Part shown: piece after piece, positions 23,647-36,006 of the stretch | Layout: every line of letters starts with the position of its first letter | Position numbering within the stretch: position 1 is the stretch's first letter | DNA from: Dryas octopetala | Taxonomy: Eukaryota > Streptophyta > Magnoliopsida > Rosales > Rosaceae | Length of the DNA: 64,000 nucleotides | Direction: 5' to 3' | Assembly: GCA_963921425.1 (NCBI GenBank) | Contig: OY992838.1 | Location: 10,354,001-10,418,000, forward strand | Made by a program: the position numbers and the translations under genes | Notes under the pieces: model-generated | Told to the model about the DNA's origin: nothing | The model's input: the letters and a program-made list of their open reading frames with translations, nothing else | Database searches by the model: none

Positions 23647-26146
23647 TCACTCTTCATTATCACTCTGTTAAGCAAACAAAAATTATTAGAGGTATATAAA
23701 CAAAAATTTGTAAAACAATAATATATGCAAATGAAACCAATAGACCAATAATTCACAATTATAATTACCGAATTATAAGTCATGTCCTCACAATCATGTC
23801 TAACATAATCTTCATCATCAAGGTTTAGGTCAAGTCGAGAGACATCTACTGGTGCAGATGGCGTGTAATCATTCTCATCAGCATTTTCAAACTCATAAAA
23901 ACCTCTTGGTGGTGCCTTTAGTACAACATACCAGTTGGACGTATCATTCTCTCTTGAGTAAAACACTTGCTTTGCTTGTGATGCCAATATAAATGGATCT
24001 TTCTCAAATTGATGTTGCCCTTGGTGGAGATTAACCAATGTAAACCCATCTTCAACCTTGACACCATTTCTTATATTTGCCCAATCACAATGAAAGATAG
24101 GGAATTTATAATGGCTATAGTTTAGCAAAATAATTTCATTTATAACACCAAAGTACGGTATTTTTCCAAGAACATGTGAAGTGTCTCTTGCACTTGCTCG
24201 ACACATTGTATATGCTTCAATGGAAACCCCACTATTCTGTGTGCTTTTCTCAGCATTCCTTGTGTGAAATCGATTTCCATTAACAATATAACCAGAAAAT
24301 GATTCAACATAGTTCAGAGGCCCACATGCAATCCACCTCAGCATATGTGACATTTCACTACTACCATTTTTTTTCACTTTATTTGATAGCCATGCACTGA
24401 AAGTATCTATATGTCTCTTCTGTAAAAGGCTTTCATTTTTCAAAAGACGCATATCTGAACGCTTAAGTTCCTCTAAATGCACGTTGTACAAGAAATTTAG
24501 ACTGTGAGTAACAACAATATAAACCAATACAACTCACTGCCACAAATGTTAATTTTACTTACTCTTTGTATGGTTTTACTTCTGAAATATTGAACAAAAC
24601 ATAACGATGAGCAATTTCTAGCATGTCAGAATTCATTGTCTTCAACTTTCCATAACCAATTGGGCGTCCTTCTACTATTTTTTCATCTTCAAAATCCTCA
24701 TTGCGTCTATGTTGAACACCTATTTCAGCTGCTTGTTTCATGTACCCACTACAAAACCGTGTGATCTCTTCAGCTAAATATTTTTCAGCTATGCATCCCT
24801 CAGGTCTTGAACGATTTTTAACATAGCTTTTTAGTACCTTCATAAACTTAAATCACAAGAAAAAGTCATACTAAAAATTATAATTAATATTAACTTCGGT
24901 TATAATTAATAAAGTACATTGCGAATGTCACCTTTCAAATGGGTACATCCAACGAAAATGAACAGGGCCACCAATCCTAGCTTCTTGTCCAAGGTGAATG
25001 ACTAAATGAACCATAATGTCAAAGAAGGATGGAGGAAAAAACCTTTCAAACATGCACAAAGTCTCTGCAACATCATCTTCAAGTTTTTCTAATTTATTTT
25101 TATCAATCACCCTTTGACATACTTCATTGAAAAATGCACATAATCTGAATATTGCAACCCTTGGTCCCTTTGGCAAAAGTCCTCTTAATGCTACTGACAA
25201 CACTTGTTGTATTAGGACATGACAATCATGAGACTTGAGACTTAAAATCTTGCAATCTTGCAATGACACACGATTTGAAATGTTGGAGCTATAACCATCT
25301 GGTAATGTCAAATTTAATAGCCTTTTACAGAAAACTTGTTTCTCTTTTATGGATAAGACATATGATGCAGTTGCACAAAGAAAACCAGCCCCATCATTTT
25401 TTGGATGTAGTTCTTTTCTTATGCCCATCTCTTCCAAATCTTTACGAGAATTTAAGCTATCTTTTGTCTTGCCTTTCATATTCAAGAGAGTACCAATAAT
25501 GCTCTCACAAATATTTTTCTCCACATGCATCATGTCCAAATTGTGGCGTAATAGTAATGTCTGCAATATTATCCAAAGTTATCTAAAATTCAACAACAAA
25601 AACTATGAAGTATTTTTAAAATTTAATAAAAATAAAGGGGAAAGCGACAAACCTCCCAATATGGTAACTCAAAGAAAATCGACTTCTTCTTCCATGGCCA
25701 AATAGGACTTCTATCTTTCTTCCTCTTTTTGTTTCTCTTATTCTTCGACTTTCCCCAATCATTTTCAAAATTCTCGACAAACTGATGAATATCTGAACCA
25801 GTTAATATTCTAGGCTTCCGTCCATGTTCTTTAGTTCCATCAAACCAATCTTTTTTAACCCGAAATGGGTGATTGTGTGGAAGAAACCTTCTGTGACCCA
25901 TATATGCAAATTTTTTACCACAATTCAGCCATTTTGAACATGTGTCAACACCACATACTGGACATGCTTTTTCACCCTTTGTGGAGTATCCAGATAAATT
26001 CCCATAAGCAGGAAAGTCATTTATTGTCCACATCAATATAGCTTTCAAATTAAATGTGGACTTACTGAATGCATCATAAACACTTACACCGTTGATCCAT
26101 AGATCCTTTAAATCTTCTATAAGTGGTTCCAAGTATCCTTTAAATC
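23647..26146 (-). pseudogene. TNP2-type CACTA transposase, 5'-truncated
   Basis: Exons on the minus strand: 25653-26146 (YLEPLIEDLKDLW, then the WTINDFPAYGNLSGYSTKG and CPVCG blocks of Transposase_21), about 24933-25560 (MHVEKNICESIIGTLLN, start of DUF4218), 24563-24843 (end of DUF4218), 23769-24501 (DUF4216: FHCDWANIRNGVKV) and 23647-23664 with the stop. The first intron is a clean GT-AG in phase 0. The join between the second and third exons does not resolve in frame with the GT and AG I can see, so a small lesion is possible. The N-terminal half, including the start codon, was removed by the deletion at 26146. The transposase cuts CACTA ends; this copy cannot make a full protein. Confidence 0.85.
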
Positions 26147-26230
26147 TTCGGTGGCTGCTCCGTCGGGATCGAATAGATCACCGTCTGATCATCGTTCGTC
26201 CGATGCTTTACGGCGGGAAGGCCAGGTTTA
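26147..26230 (+). pseudogene. 3' remnant of a third ATL gene (copy C)
   Basis: Matches the last codons of ATL A (from about 10268 to the stop at 10372) and ATL B: 'ggtggctgctccgtcgg', 'aatagatcaccgtctgatca', 'gatgctttacggcgggaag' and the stop. It sits directly against the truncated CACTA transposase. The 3' flank continues in register, which shows that a full third copy once existed here. Confidence 0.9.
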
Positions 26231-28780
26231 AAATATTGTTACAATTTAAACAAGTTTGAGATATTTTGTGTACATATCTTTTCAATTTACTTTATTTTTG
26301 TTTTGTGTTTTTATTTTTTTTTAGAGCAAATTGGTAAGAGAAAATCGGTGTAAGAAAATTGTTGTAATAAAATACAGTAGTAGTGATACAACACAGTTGC
26401 GTTATCAATTCGTAATATTTGAGAATTAATTATTATTCTCTTAATCTTGATTTGGAAGTTTATTCTTTGTCTCTGTTTATTCGGGGTTGGCCTTGTCTTT
26501 GCCTTCGGCCTTTTATGAAACCCAATGGTTAAGCCAGTAAACCACATCTCATAAGTTCATTTTTTATCAATAGTTTTATTTTTCATTTTTATGTAATGAT
26601 ATATCCAAGTGGCCAAGTGGGCACTACAGTTTGCATACCCTTAAAAAATTAATAAGTTTCAATGAAATTAAATAGATTGATAGTGCAACTGATATTCCAG
26701 TTTGTTATTATTAATTTAATATTAAAATATTTTAAAATACTTATAAAAAGAGTGTTAGATGACAAATTAGAAGTGAATGGCCAAAAAAAAAAGATGACTA
26801 ATTAGAAGTGTAAGTATGCTTGATAATGAATGACAAATTTTAATCTAATTTAATTTTGGACTGACTAATTATTAGTTTATTACAGTAAGGGTATGCAAAA
26901 TAGTTCCTACTGTCGGATCACTGTGCAGTTTGGTTTAGGATGTGAGATGGGATTGGACCATTAATTAATTACAGTGTTTGTCCAATACCCATATTTGGTG
27001 ACCTATAAATTAAACCGACGATACCGGATATAATTAAATTTGATAATAGTCTAAAATAACATGGGACAATAATCCCATGTAAAGTTATGAGTCAACTTAT
27101 CTTAATGTTTTAGATACTACAATTAAATTATACAATAGTTCAATCATGTTGCAATAATGCTCTAGCTCCAATCCAATCGATCCCTATCCAATCTTAAATA
27201 CTAATCCAATCCAGTAGAGCATTTTAAACGAAATAATTTTTTTGTGTGATTGAATTATTATTACGTAGTGTTACTAATTTACTAATTTTATAACACGTTA
27301 AAAATATAATTTCATCGTCCACATATTTTTGTTATAACATGTGAATAACTAAAATTATAACAAAAAAAAAAATTTAAAGAGTACTTATATGTTGTCAATG
27401 TCAGGTATAATGGCACACGGATTATTAGGATAGTATAAAAGCAATCTGCCTGCTGATGAGAATTAATACAAACCTGAGTTTTAAATCTGCAGCGTTTTAG
27501 TCTTCTTTGATCGCTTTGCTGAGTTGATCATGTAAATGCAGGGAAACCAATTATCAAGTTTTATATATATCAATGGCCAAAAAAAAAAAAAAAGTTTTAT
27601 ATATATCAGTGTCTTTGTCTTAAAAGTCCAAGTTTTCTAAGTTAACTATCTATAATCTTTAGTTTCATGTACATTTTGTCATTTTCAAGCTAATAAAAGT
27701 CATTAACCCAATAAGCTGACTTCAATGTAATCAAAGTTGCGTGCTTGAATTTGAATCCACCCTGCAAGCAATGATCACTATCTCTTTCTATGCACTCTTC
27801 CAAGTAACGGCGACCTATTTTCCAAATATATGCTAGACCATTAGTCGTATGTGTGGTTTGAACCTAATTCGATATATTATAAGGTTCATTGACTTTGATA
27901 CCAAATTTTAATGTTATTTCATTTTAACTATCAAAATATTTATGTCATTTTACTTTAGATACTAAATTTCAATTTAGATACTAACTTTAAAAAACATGGT
28001 TCTTTCGAGCTGTGACTGTCTAATAATCACAACTTTTTTATTGATTTGTTGTTTTTTCAATATTTGCAAGGCTTAAATTTTAATGTTTAGTCTCTAAATT
28101 ATATGACTTCATTCCTAACCCTAAATCAAAAGCATTAAACTCTTATAAACTTTGAATTTTTATGAATTTCAACAATAGTCACAATTGTGACTGTTCAGTC
28201 ACAATTGTATCGCAAACTGATTTGTGACCTAATCCAAAATGTTTTATTCTAAGTTAGTACCTAAACTAGAAAAAATTAGTGTCTTACTACTTTACTGAAA
28301 AACTATTGATATTTAGTATTTAATCATAATTTTCTATATATTATATAATTATTAAGATTACACAATATTGTATTCGAGGAGTCAAGGATTTGCTGGGAAT
28401 TCTTGTTCGAAGAAGAGGCAGATCAAAATATGATGCAGAAAAACCCAAATCGAGATCTACCAAACGGTGACAAACCAATTCAATCCTCTTTTTCCATTAT
28501 GTCAGTAAACACAAAACAAGAAGCATCGTTAGCAGCGGGTGAAGTCTTTTATCCACTTTCACTTTCTCATAGGTGACACTTTGCAAATAAAGTAAAAGAT
28601 AATATATGTAATATATCAAATAACTATAATATTGTGATTAATATTATGGTATTTGGGCCTAATTATATGAGTCTTAATAAAGCCCAAATAAAATATAGAA
28701 TTAGATTAAGATGTATCAAGTACATGACATGAAACCTATGATGGGTAGGTTTCTAGCATATGACATCTATATAAGACAAG
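26231..28780. repeat. Tandem unit 3: ATL C 3' flank up to the LTR
   Basis: Contains the block also found after ATL B (26340-26700), then the flank shared with ATL A (26816-27064 against 10475-10708) and the common unit sequence. The element 27881-28335 is inserted in it. A small duplication with a run of A is seen near 27585. No gene of its own. Confidence 0.8.
27881..28335. mobile_element. Short element with 9-bp target duplication, second copy
   Basis: Flanked by 'atatattat' (27872-27880 and 28336-28344). The other tandem units show this site nearly intact, e.g. 'ggatatatcatataatta' at about 1632. Collinear with 2339-2807. Starts AAGGTTCATTGA and ends ATTTTCT. No terminal inverted repeats or coding frame are apparent. 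A deleted remnant is at 16948-17017. Confidence 0.7.
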
Positions 28781-31476
28781 TGTCACACCCCAAATCTCGA
28801 TTATGCAACAGAGGCACATATCTTGAATTCCCCAAGAGACTAATGTTACTCAATCAAGTGTTAATCCCACAAGATATGCAAAATAGACTAAGTTTTTTTA
28901 AAATAATGGGACTGGGTTGGATAAGAGATAATAAATAGTGGAAAACATGAGAAATAAAAATAATACTTCTTTATAAAACCAACCTCCAAGGTTACGGTAG
29001 TTCATTGCAGTCTTGAAGAATTAAATAAATTCGAAATATATATAAAGCATAGAATAAATGTTTCAAAACTATGCAAACGTATAATTAAAGTAAATACTCA
29101 AAACTATCTCCAATCAATAGAGGAAAAATCAACAAAATATACTCGACACGAGATATCAATCAAATAACAACACCAATTGAATCCAGGAAGTTGACAAATC
29201 TCAAGATGCTGCTCTGCTCGACCATTGTCCAAGTTCGTCTCTTTACCATGCTCGTACCTATAAAAAACATTCAATAAACAAAGAACACAAAAACAATGTA
29301 AGGGGTAAGCATCTCATACAATTATAACTTTCCTCAGGGGACCCTGCTAGGTTTGAAAACCACAAAACCATTCATAGTGAAAAACATAGTGAAAATCATT
29401 TTTCATCGAATTCTTAAATCATCCAAAACAAGTTCTTCAAACATTTCCTTTGAAATACTTTTAAAACATTTATGACTCGGTTGTACAACAATTATGATTA
29501 TAAACATACAAATTCACAATAATCATTCATAGTGAGAATACAACAACCACAGAGGTAGGGATTTGAGAATCGTACCATCTGCCAATTGATTGGTTATGAG
29601 CCCTGGCTTCGCACAAGAACACGTCACACGTATTAGCTTGGCTAGGCACCCCATAACTTTGACTAATTACTTCTAGAAGGTTTAGGGACTTGCACCCAGG
29701 GTCATGTGTGAACAATGCTACCTATACTCATAGATCATAGCATGTTATAACAATTTAAAAATATAAACACACACAAAATTCATAGTCAAGAATGTAGGAT
29801 AAATTCCCCTACCTGAAATCTAATGCTCTTCACATATTCTCTTACATAGCCTATGCATCCTTATCCGTCTAGAATCCAACGCCTTCTTGTCATGTCACAA
29901 AGAAATCATTCGGTAACTGGTGTTCCTAGTGTCCGACAATACAACAAATTAGTCAAAAGTTAATTTCAACACAATCTCGTTATGACCCATCCTTTTAGGT
30001 CGCACGTCCCTAAAGACTCTAGTACTAAGTGGACTAAACTCTACTCTTTAGAGTTTCTAAGTTTCAAGTTAATTTTAAAGTCAAACCACTTGACTAATTG
30101 CCTTGGTTTAAAGCGATTTCACAAATTAATTTATGTTAAAATAAATTAAACCTAAGTATTATCCAAGTATTTAATTAATTAGTATTTCTCCAAAATATTC
30201 TATTAATTAATCAAGCTTGAATAATATTTTAAATCTAATTTAATCTCTAAGTTAAGGTTAAAACTAATTTAATAGCTTAAATCCAAGTTAAGGTTACAAC
30301 TAATCATGCTTAATTAACCAAATAAATTAAGCATTTAAATTTCAAAAATAAACCTAGGCATGCTTAATTAATAAATAAATCATACTTAATTAATATAAGT
30401 ATGCAACCTAATATTAAACTTAAGAAAAATAAATAAATAAATCAGAAAAATAAATAAAAGACTTACTCGGTTGTAGACCTCCAAAGCTAGACTCCACTCC
30501 TAAGGGCTCATCTTCCTTGGCAAGGTCTCAAAAAAAAAAATCTTTTAGACTATGAGAATTTTCTTCTCTTTTGGTATGTCTCTTCTTAGAGAGGCTCCTA
30601 AAGAACCAAAGAGTGAGTATCTCAAACTTCACTGGGTGATACAAGTGAAAATGAGGTACAAGAGTCTCTATTTATAGGCAAAATGAGGTGAAAGTTTCTC
30701 TAATTCTCTAATGTGGGATAGGATTCACAAAAGTGTGAAAAACACACAAAATACACGAATTGGGTCAGAAAACCCGGCGGATCGACCGTTTCTAGAGAGG
30801 AAACGGATCTGGGTTGGCCCGTTACTGTGCATGCGGGTCAAAGAGGGCTGACCGGTTCTTCATGTGCAACGGACGATCAAGATTGAAAGGGGATTAATGA
30901 GGTGCAATAGCTATGATCGATTAGAAGATGGGTGAGTGATTCAATGTGGCTGGTCTCAACGCGAGCTCGTGAGCTCGCTGACTCGCGCCTAATCATTGCC
31001 GTGTCAGTGCGCCTTTGCCAATTACGCTGCGCCACGTCGCCATTTGTCAGCCCAGTCAACAACAAACTTTAATTTAATTCTTTTTTCTATTTTTCTAATT
31101 CTTCCAACTTCAGAAATTTACCAAAAATAGCTCGGGACTCCAAATTATTCCCCGAAAAATCCTACGGACTCGTAACGATGAGTACTAATTTTCGATAGCC
31201 TTAAAATAGTCAAATAATTTTTAAAAAATTATGAAAAATTCTCCTCTCATAATTTAATTTCAAAAAATAAAAATAAATAAAATAATCTCCATACTACTGA
31301 ATTCCCTTTCACAAAAATTTATTTTCACACAACTAAACTCCAAAATCACGACCAAAGGTCCAAGTTAGTTAAAACAAAGTTAAGGAAAACTTCAATTCCT
31401 TTAAAAAAAATAGTTAGAATAAGGTTAACAGCTTAAGTAACAAAATTAATATAAGCTAGAAATTCAGGGTGTTACA
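28781..31476 (+). mobile_element. Complete solo LTR (copy D), probably Ty3/Gypsy type
   Basis: 2696 bp, starting TGTCACACCC and ending GGGTGTTACA, an imperfect inverted pair with TG/CA ends. The downstream 5-mer is 'ataag'. The upstream 5-mer is 'acaag' here but 'ataag' at LTR C, fitting a 5-bp target duplication with one later change. A TATA-like box with 'tatttatagg' at about 30669 suggests U3 runs to about 30690, with R/U5 after it. No gag-pol sequence and no second LTR are nearby, so it is a solo LTR. Assignment to Ty3/Gypsy rests only on the end sequences and length. Confidence 0.75.
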
Positions 31477-33969
31477 ATAAGGTCCTTGCTTTCATAACTT
31501 TATCAGTTCAATTGTCTTGCCTCATTGAGAGATAGAGCATACAGACTGTTGGAGAGAGTGGAAGATCTTTTCTTGCCCAGATCAAACTGAAGAAGATTGA
31601 TTCATTAGGTATGTCTTTATTTCATGGCTGATAACATGATGAATCTGATTGAACATGTATGATCGCATCTTTGGCTCTATGTAATATAAGGAATAATTAT
31701 TTGGTTAGTTCTATATATCAGTAACTTGCGAGGAGTGGTCTATTTTCATTATGCTTCTTCACAATGACCAACCACATTGACCACATCATTAATTAATAAC
31801 CGATCATTACATTTGAAGCAATATATATTGATGATTTTTATCATGTTAGTAAGAGAAAAAAATGGTTTCAGAAAATTGTATCAGGACCTAGAGTCCTCGT
31901 TTACATGGTGGGTGAAAATGGAAATGATAAATTCAATTATATTCCATTACATTGCCGTCTTATACGAAGGAAATTAGAATATTCAACTCAAAACCAATTA
32001 GTAATAGGTGGAAAGACTCAAGCCCCTTATAAACACTTAAAGAAGACTATAATTTTTCAATGTGGGACAACACACTTCACATTCTCACACGCCCTTGCAC
32101 ATGTAGTGTTACTTAAGCTAACAAGTGGACAAATTATTTTGGATGACGTGAAGCACGTGTCGCCACTTGGCCTAACATGTAGGTGAACCTACTTTGATAT
32201 CATGTAGGAAATTGGAGCATCCAACCCAAAACCAATTGACCAATAACCATTTGGTCTAGTGGATAATAGTTAATCTCTCATTGTCTGAACCCAAAACCAA
32301 TTAGCAATAAAAAGATAGACCAAAGATACTTGTAAGCACTTACAAAATGCTATATTTTAAATGTGGGACAAAATAATTAACATTCTCACACTATATACGT
32401 TAAGAATGAGAGAAAAGGATAAAGAAGTGAGGAGAGAGAGAAGTAAAGAGAAGAAAGGAGGGAGCATTGTCAGCTGGTACTGGGCTGGAGATGTGACAGG
32501 TGGTGGTGCCATCAACAAGGTGGGAGGGACTAGGGAGGGTGACGTTGGGGCTGTGTAATGGTTTTGAAATTTTTTTTTTTTTTTTACAATTAGGGTTAAA
32601 TTGTAAATATTTGAAAAAATTTTGTTGGATTTAAAGAGTAGACTCTCCCCTTTTGTAATCAAATTGCCTCTATTTTAGGCCTAAAATTAGAGGTGTACAT
32701 CGGGCCGGGCCCGCTCGAGTCTGGCACGGACACATACTGTTTAAAGTTGGCCTGACCTGTACTTATAGGCCGAGTTGGGCCATAGTTTTCTATCCAATTG
32801 AGCTGGCCCGGCACGAGCACATCTTGGGTTGGGCTGACCCGTCTCAATTATTTTTTAGAAATTTAAAGACTAATTTTTAGTTTCATAAATAAAAATATTT
32901 CTAAAAAACTAAAATTCAATTATATATTCAATTACAAACTTGATTGGTTTTTTTAATTTATATTGACATTTTTTATTAATTTTAAAAATTAAGTCTTTGA
33001 TTTATTAAATAATAATTGAAACTTAAAATAATTTAATTAATTAATTGGGCCGGCCTAGCCCGGCCGGCTGTACACCTCTGGTCCCAAATATTGTGGTACT
33101 TCGGGCAAATTCTAGCGCAAATAGGTTAATAGCTGTATAAGCACCAATTCCCTAAAAAAGACACAAAATTGTTGGATCAAATTTCGTTAGCGACCCAATC
33201 CAATAATAGTCATTCTTGTCCGCCCGAAAACAATCAGACTTGGATTTGACTTTTGAGTATTTCTTCATGGTCAAGATTTACAAAAAGAAAAAACAGAACT
33301 CAGGATGTCCAGATATTTTAGAATGAAGGATAGATGTGGATAGAAAGACTTTAAAGCTCAAGTCGATGTTATTAGTAGGATATATCTTTTTTTGACCAAT
33401 AGTAGTAGGATATATCTTAAGAGATTTTATTAGTGAAAGAGGAATGCTAGATATTTTTTCTCAGCTACAAAATAAGAATAACAAGAGAGAAACTCAGAGA
33501 GGAAGATAGTTAGCATTCTCTTTGCTCAAATAATTTTTCTTTGTTTTTCTCTTTGCTTGCGCAAAAAAAAAAAATTTCTCTTTGTTTTTTTTTTTTTTTT
33601 AAATAAAAGTGTACAGAGCTTTTTTTATGGGGACAAAAGTCTACAAAGGTTTTAATCATGCTTTTCCTTTTTGTTTCTTGGTGGTGGACTAAGCACGAAG
33701 AAGCATCTAATTGGACTTTGGAAAAGTCAATTCCTATAATAGTGATTGCTTACCATATTGCAAATTTGATTACTTGCCCTTTCAAAACACGGATGGCAAA
33801 GACTAAAGAGAGAGGAGCTAGGCTGAAATTGGAGAGTCAACACGACAAGTATGTAAGGAAGTAAATAAATTTTTACTATATATAAATCTACAGAACTTTA
33901 GTTTTGTGAATAATTGAACCTTTTCGGTAAATTTATGCATAACTTATTTGTGAAGATCATTTATATTTA
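31477..33969. other. Intergenic stretch
   Basis: No supported gene. Two diverged copies of a sequence with 'caaaaccaatta', 'aagacta' and 'aatgtgggaca' blocks lie at about 31980-32100 and 32210-32390. A hAT-like MITE is at 32691-33079. A-rich and T-rich runs lie at about 33555-33602. Frames here lack family features. Confidence 0.55.
32691..33079. mobile_element. hAT-like MITE with GC-rich ends
   Basis: The ends form an inverted pair: 'agaggtgtacatcgggccggg' on the left, and the right end 'ggccggctgtacacctct'. The interior is AT-rich. The flanking 8-mers resemble each other imperfectly, so the target duplication is eroded. Confidence 0.65.
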
Positions 33970-33977
33970 CATCTAGA

Positions 33978-34140
33978 CAGAAAATTAAATTTCGAATTTT
34001 GAGGTTTAAAAATATGAAATTTGGATTTTGTTAGAAATTAAACTAAAACAATTTAAATTTTTAACAAAATTTCGATAATTTCGTTTAGATAATATTTCGA
34101 AACCTCAAAAAATTGAATATTTTCGAAATTTAATTTCATG
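33978..34140. mobile_element. 163-bp hAT mini-element
   Basis: Perfect 8-bp duplications 'catctaga' (33970-33977 and 34141-34148). Ends CAGAAAATTAAATTTCG and the inverse CATGAAATTAAATTTCG, close to the AAATTTCG-type ends of the larger family in this window. The interior is almost palindromic. No coding sequence. Confidence 0.85.
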
Positions 34141-34210
34141 CATCTAGATCACTAAGAGAAATTTTTTTATAAAAAATTGAAAGAAATCACTTGAAATTTT
34201 AATAAATAAA

Positions 34211-34707
34211 AGGCTTTTTTACCCAAATAGCACCTAAACTACAGGGGGTGTGCTCAAATACCACCCAAACTTTTTTTCTTGCCAATTTACCACCTGAAAT
34301 TATTAATATGTGCTAATTTGCCACCTAACATCCATTTTTCTGTTAAATCATCAAAAAATTTCCCAAACTTCCCATTTTGCCCTTGAATACAATAAAAAAA
34401 TATTATTATTTTAAAAAAAATTTTTAAAATATAATTAGAAAAAAAAAATAAAAACTAAAAAAATAGAAAATGAAAATACCCTTTTTTTTAGGGGGTTTAA
34501 TTAGATTTTTTTTAAATATTTAAAATGCTTTTTTTATATAAATGACGAAAATACCCTTGAAATAAACAGAAAATTTAACTAAAATAACGGTAGGTGGTAA
34601 ATTGGCCAATATGTGAAAGTTCAGGTGGTAAATTGACAAGAAAAAAAGTTTAGGTGGTATTTGAGCACACCCTTTATACTTCAGGTGGTATTTGAGTAAA
34701 AAAGCCT
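34211..34707. mobile_element. MITE with long terminal inverted repeats
   Basis: About 60 bp at each end are inverted copies: left 'aggctttttta', then 'tgctcaaataccacc'; right 'ggtggtatttgagca', then 'taaaaaagcct'. Both sides are followed by 'aaataaa', a possible 7-9 bp target duplication, so Mutator-like is likely. The middle is A/T runs. Confidence 0.75.
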
Positions 34708-34838
34708 AAATAAAATTGGCTTATAACAAAACATCAGTATTTACACTCCCCACAATTGCAGAATCATGACACACAAAAGAAATCTATAGTAAATCCATAT
34801 TCTATACTTGTTTTGTTATTTGTCTAACTGTTAATTTG

Positions 34839-34861
34839 TATATATATATATATATATATAT
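34839..34861. repeat. (TA)n microsatellite
   Basis: About 11 TA repeats. Confidence 0.9.
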
Positions 34862-35169
34862 TTATAAGGGCCAATTACAAATAAATCAATAAAATTTTTC
34901 ACAATTACATATTAATTAATGTATTTTTTTATAATTTTATTTTAGTGACCAAAATGAAAAAAGGTAAATTACAATAGATTAATAATCATACATTACTATT
35001 CAAATTTAGATTTGTATTATGTTTGTGTTTGACTGCTATAAAGCAAAACGTCTTAGGGTTTAACTTTTTCCCAAAACCCAAAACTAAACCCTAAGCCATA
35101 AGTTCCAGAACTCTATTTCTAAACCCTAAACTTCATTTATATACTCTGCACTCAATTTCTACACCCTAA

Positions 35170-35566
35170 GGGACCGTTTGGTTCACAGAATTGATTTCTT
35201 GGGAAATCAATTCCTTTACATGTTTCAGGGGAAGAGAATGTGAAATTTTTTTTCTTGTGTTTGGTAAACTTGGGAAAGTAAACTGGGAATTTGAAATGAA
35301 AAGTATTAGTTTTCCAATTATACTCTTATCTATTATTTATTTTGAAATAATAACAGAGTTAGTTTTGTCCAAAAAGAAGCAATAAATGATTTCCCAAGAA
35401 GGGGAAAATAAAACCCAAGCTGAAGTAAGAGTTTTTTTTTTCCCCCCAATAAGGACATTAGATTCTCTTAGGCCAAGAATTGATTTCATTTTCTTGTACT
35501 TACCAAACGTGAGAATGAAATTGATTTCTTATTCCCAGGCCTCCAAAACTTGAACCAAACGGGCCC
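35170..35566. mobile_element. MITE with GGGNCCGTTTGGTTC ends
   Basis: Left end 'gggaccgtttggttc'; right end is the inverse, 'gaaccaaacgggccc'. Inner arms also pair ('ttgatttcttgggaa' with 'aagaattgatttcatttt'). These ends are common in plant MITEs of the Harbinger or hAT groups. The target duplication is unclear, so the group is left open. Confidence 0.65.
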
Positions 35567-36006
35567 TATATTCCATTTCTATACGCTAAACTAAATCAAG
35601 GACAACGTTGTAATTTTACGCTCATAAGTAATGAAAAAAAAAGAGGGTAAATTAATATTTTTCAATACACTAAAATACATGACATCATCTTAGACTTAGT
35701 GACTAAAGTAGGATATAATTTCAAAAGTTATTCACCTTTATGGAAAACAAAAAAAATTTTACATCTTTCATTATGTAATATTAAAATGTTTTATTGATTT
35801 AAATGAAATGTCATTTTTTATGTACTATATTTATAAATATATTCTCTTTTAAAAAAATTAAAAATCAAGTAAAAACAAAAAAAACGGGCACACATTTGTG
35901 ACGCGACATGTGGAAGTGTAAAAGCGTGTCTACTTGTGACATTTTATACGTCCGGCTCCCTTCCACTTTCTTCTCACTTTGCATTCTTCGTCTTCCAGCA
36001 CCCGCA

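Larger units (their letters stand above)
19354..26146 (-). mobile_element. CACTA (En/Spm) DNA transposon, right end deleted
   Basis: Begins CACTACACCAAAATGG at 19354, a typical CACTA terminus, inside LTR copy C (target 'ttaccat'). The next 330 bp are packed with subterminal repeats in both directions ('ttacggc', 'gccgtaa', 'cgccgt'), the kind of sites bound by TNPA-type proteins. Two spliced minus-strand genes follow: a TNPA-like gene at 21297-23278 and a TNP2-type transposase at 23647-26146. The element ends abruptly inside the transposase at about 26146, where ATL coding sequence begins; the second terminus is missing. It can no longer move by itself but could supply proteins if expressed. 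Confidence 0.9.

Noticed and set aside
35040-35169. Repeated 'aaaccctaa'-like motifs
   Set aside because: Irregular and short; not a telomeric array, only AT-rich DNA with a few matching octamers.
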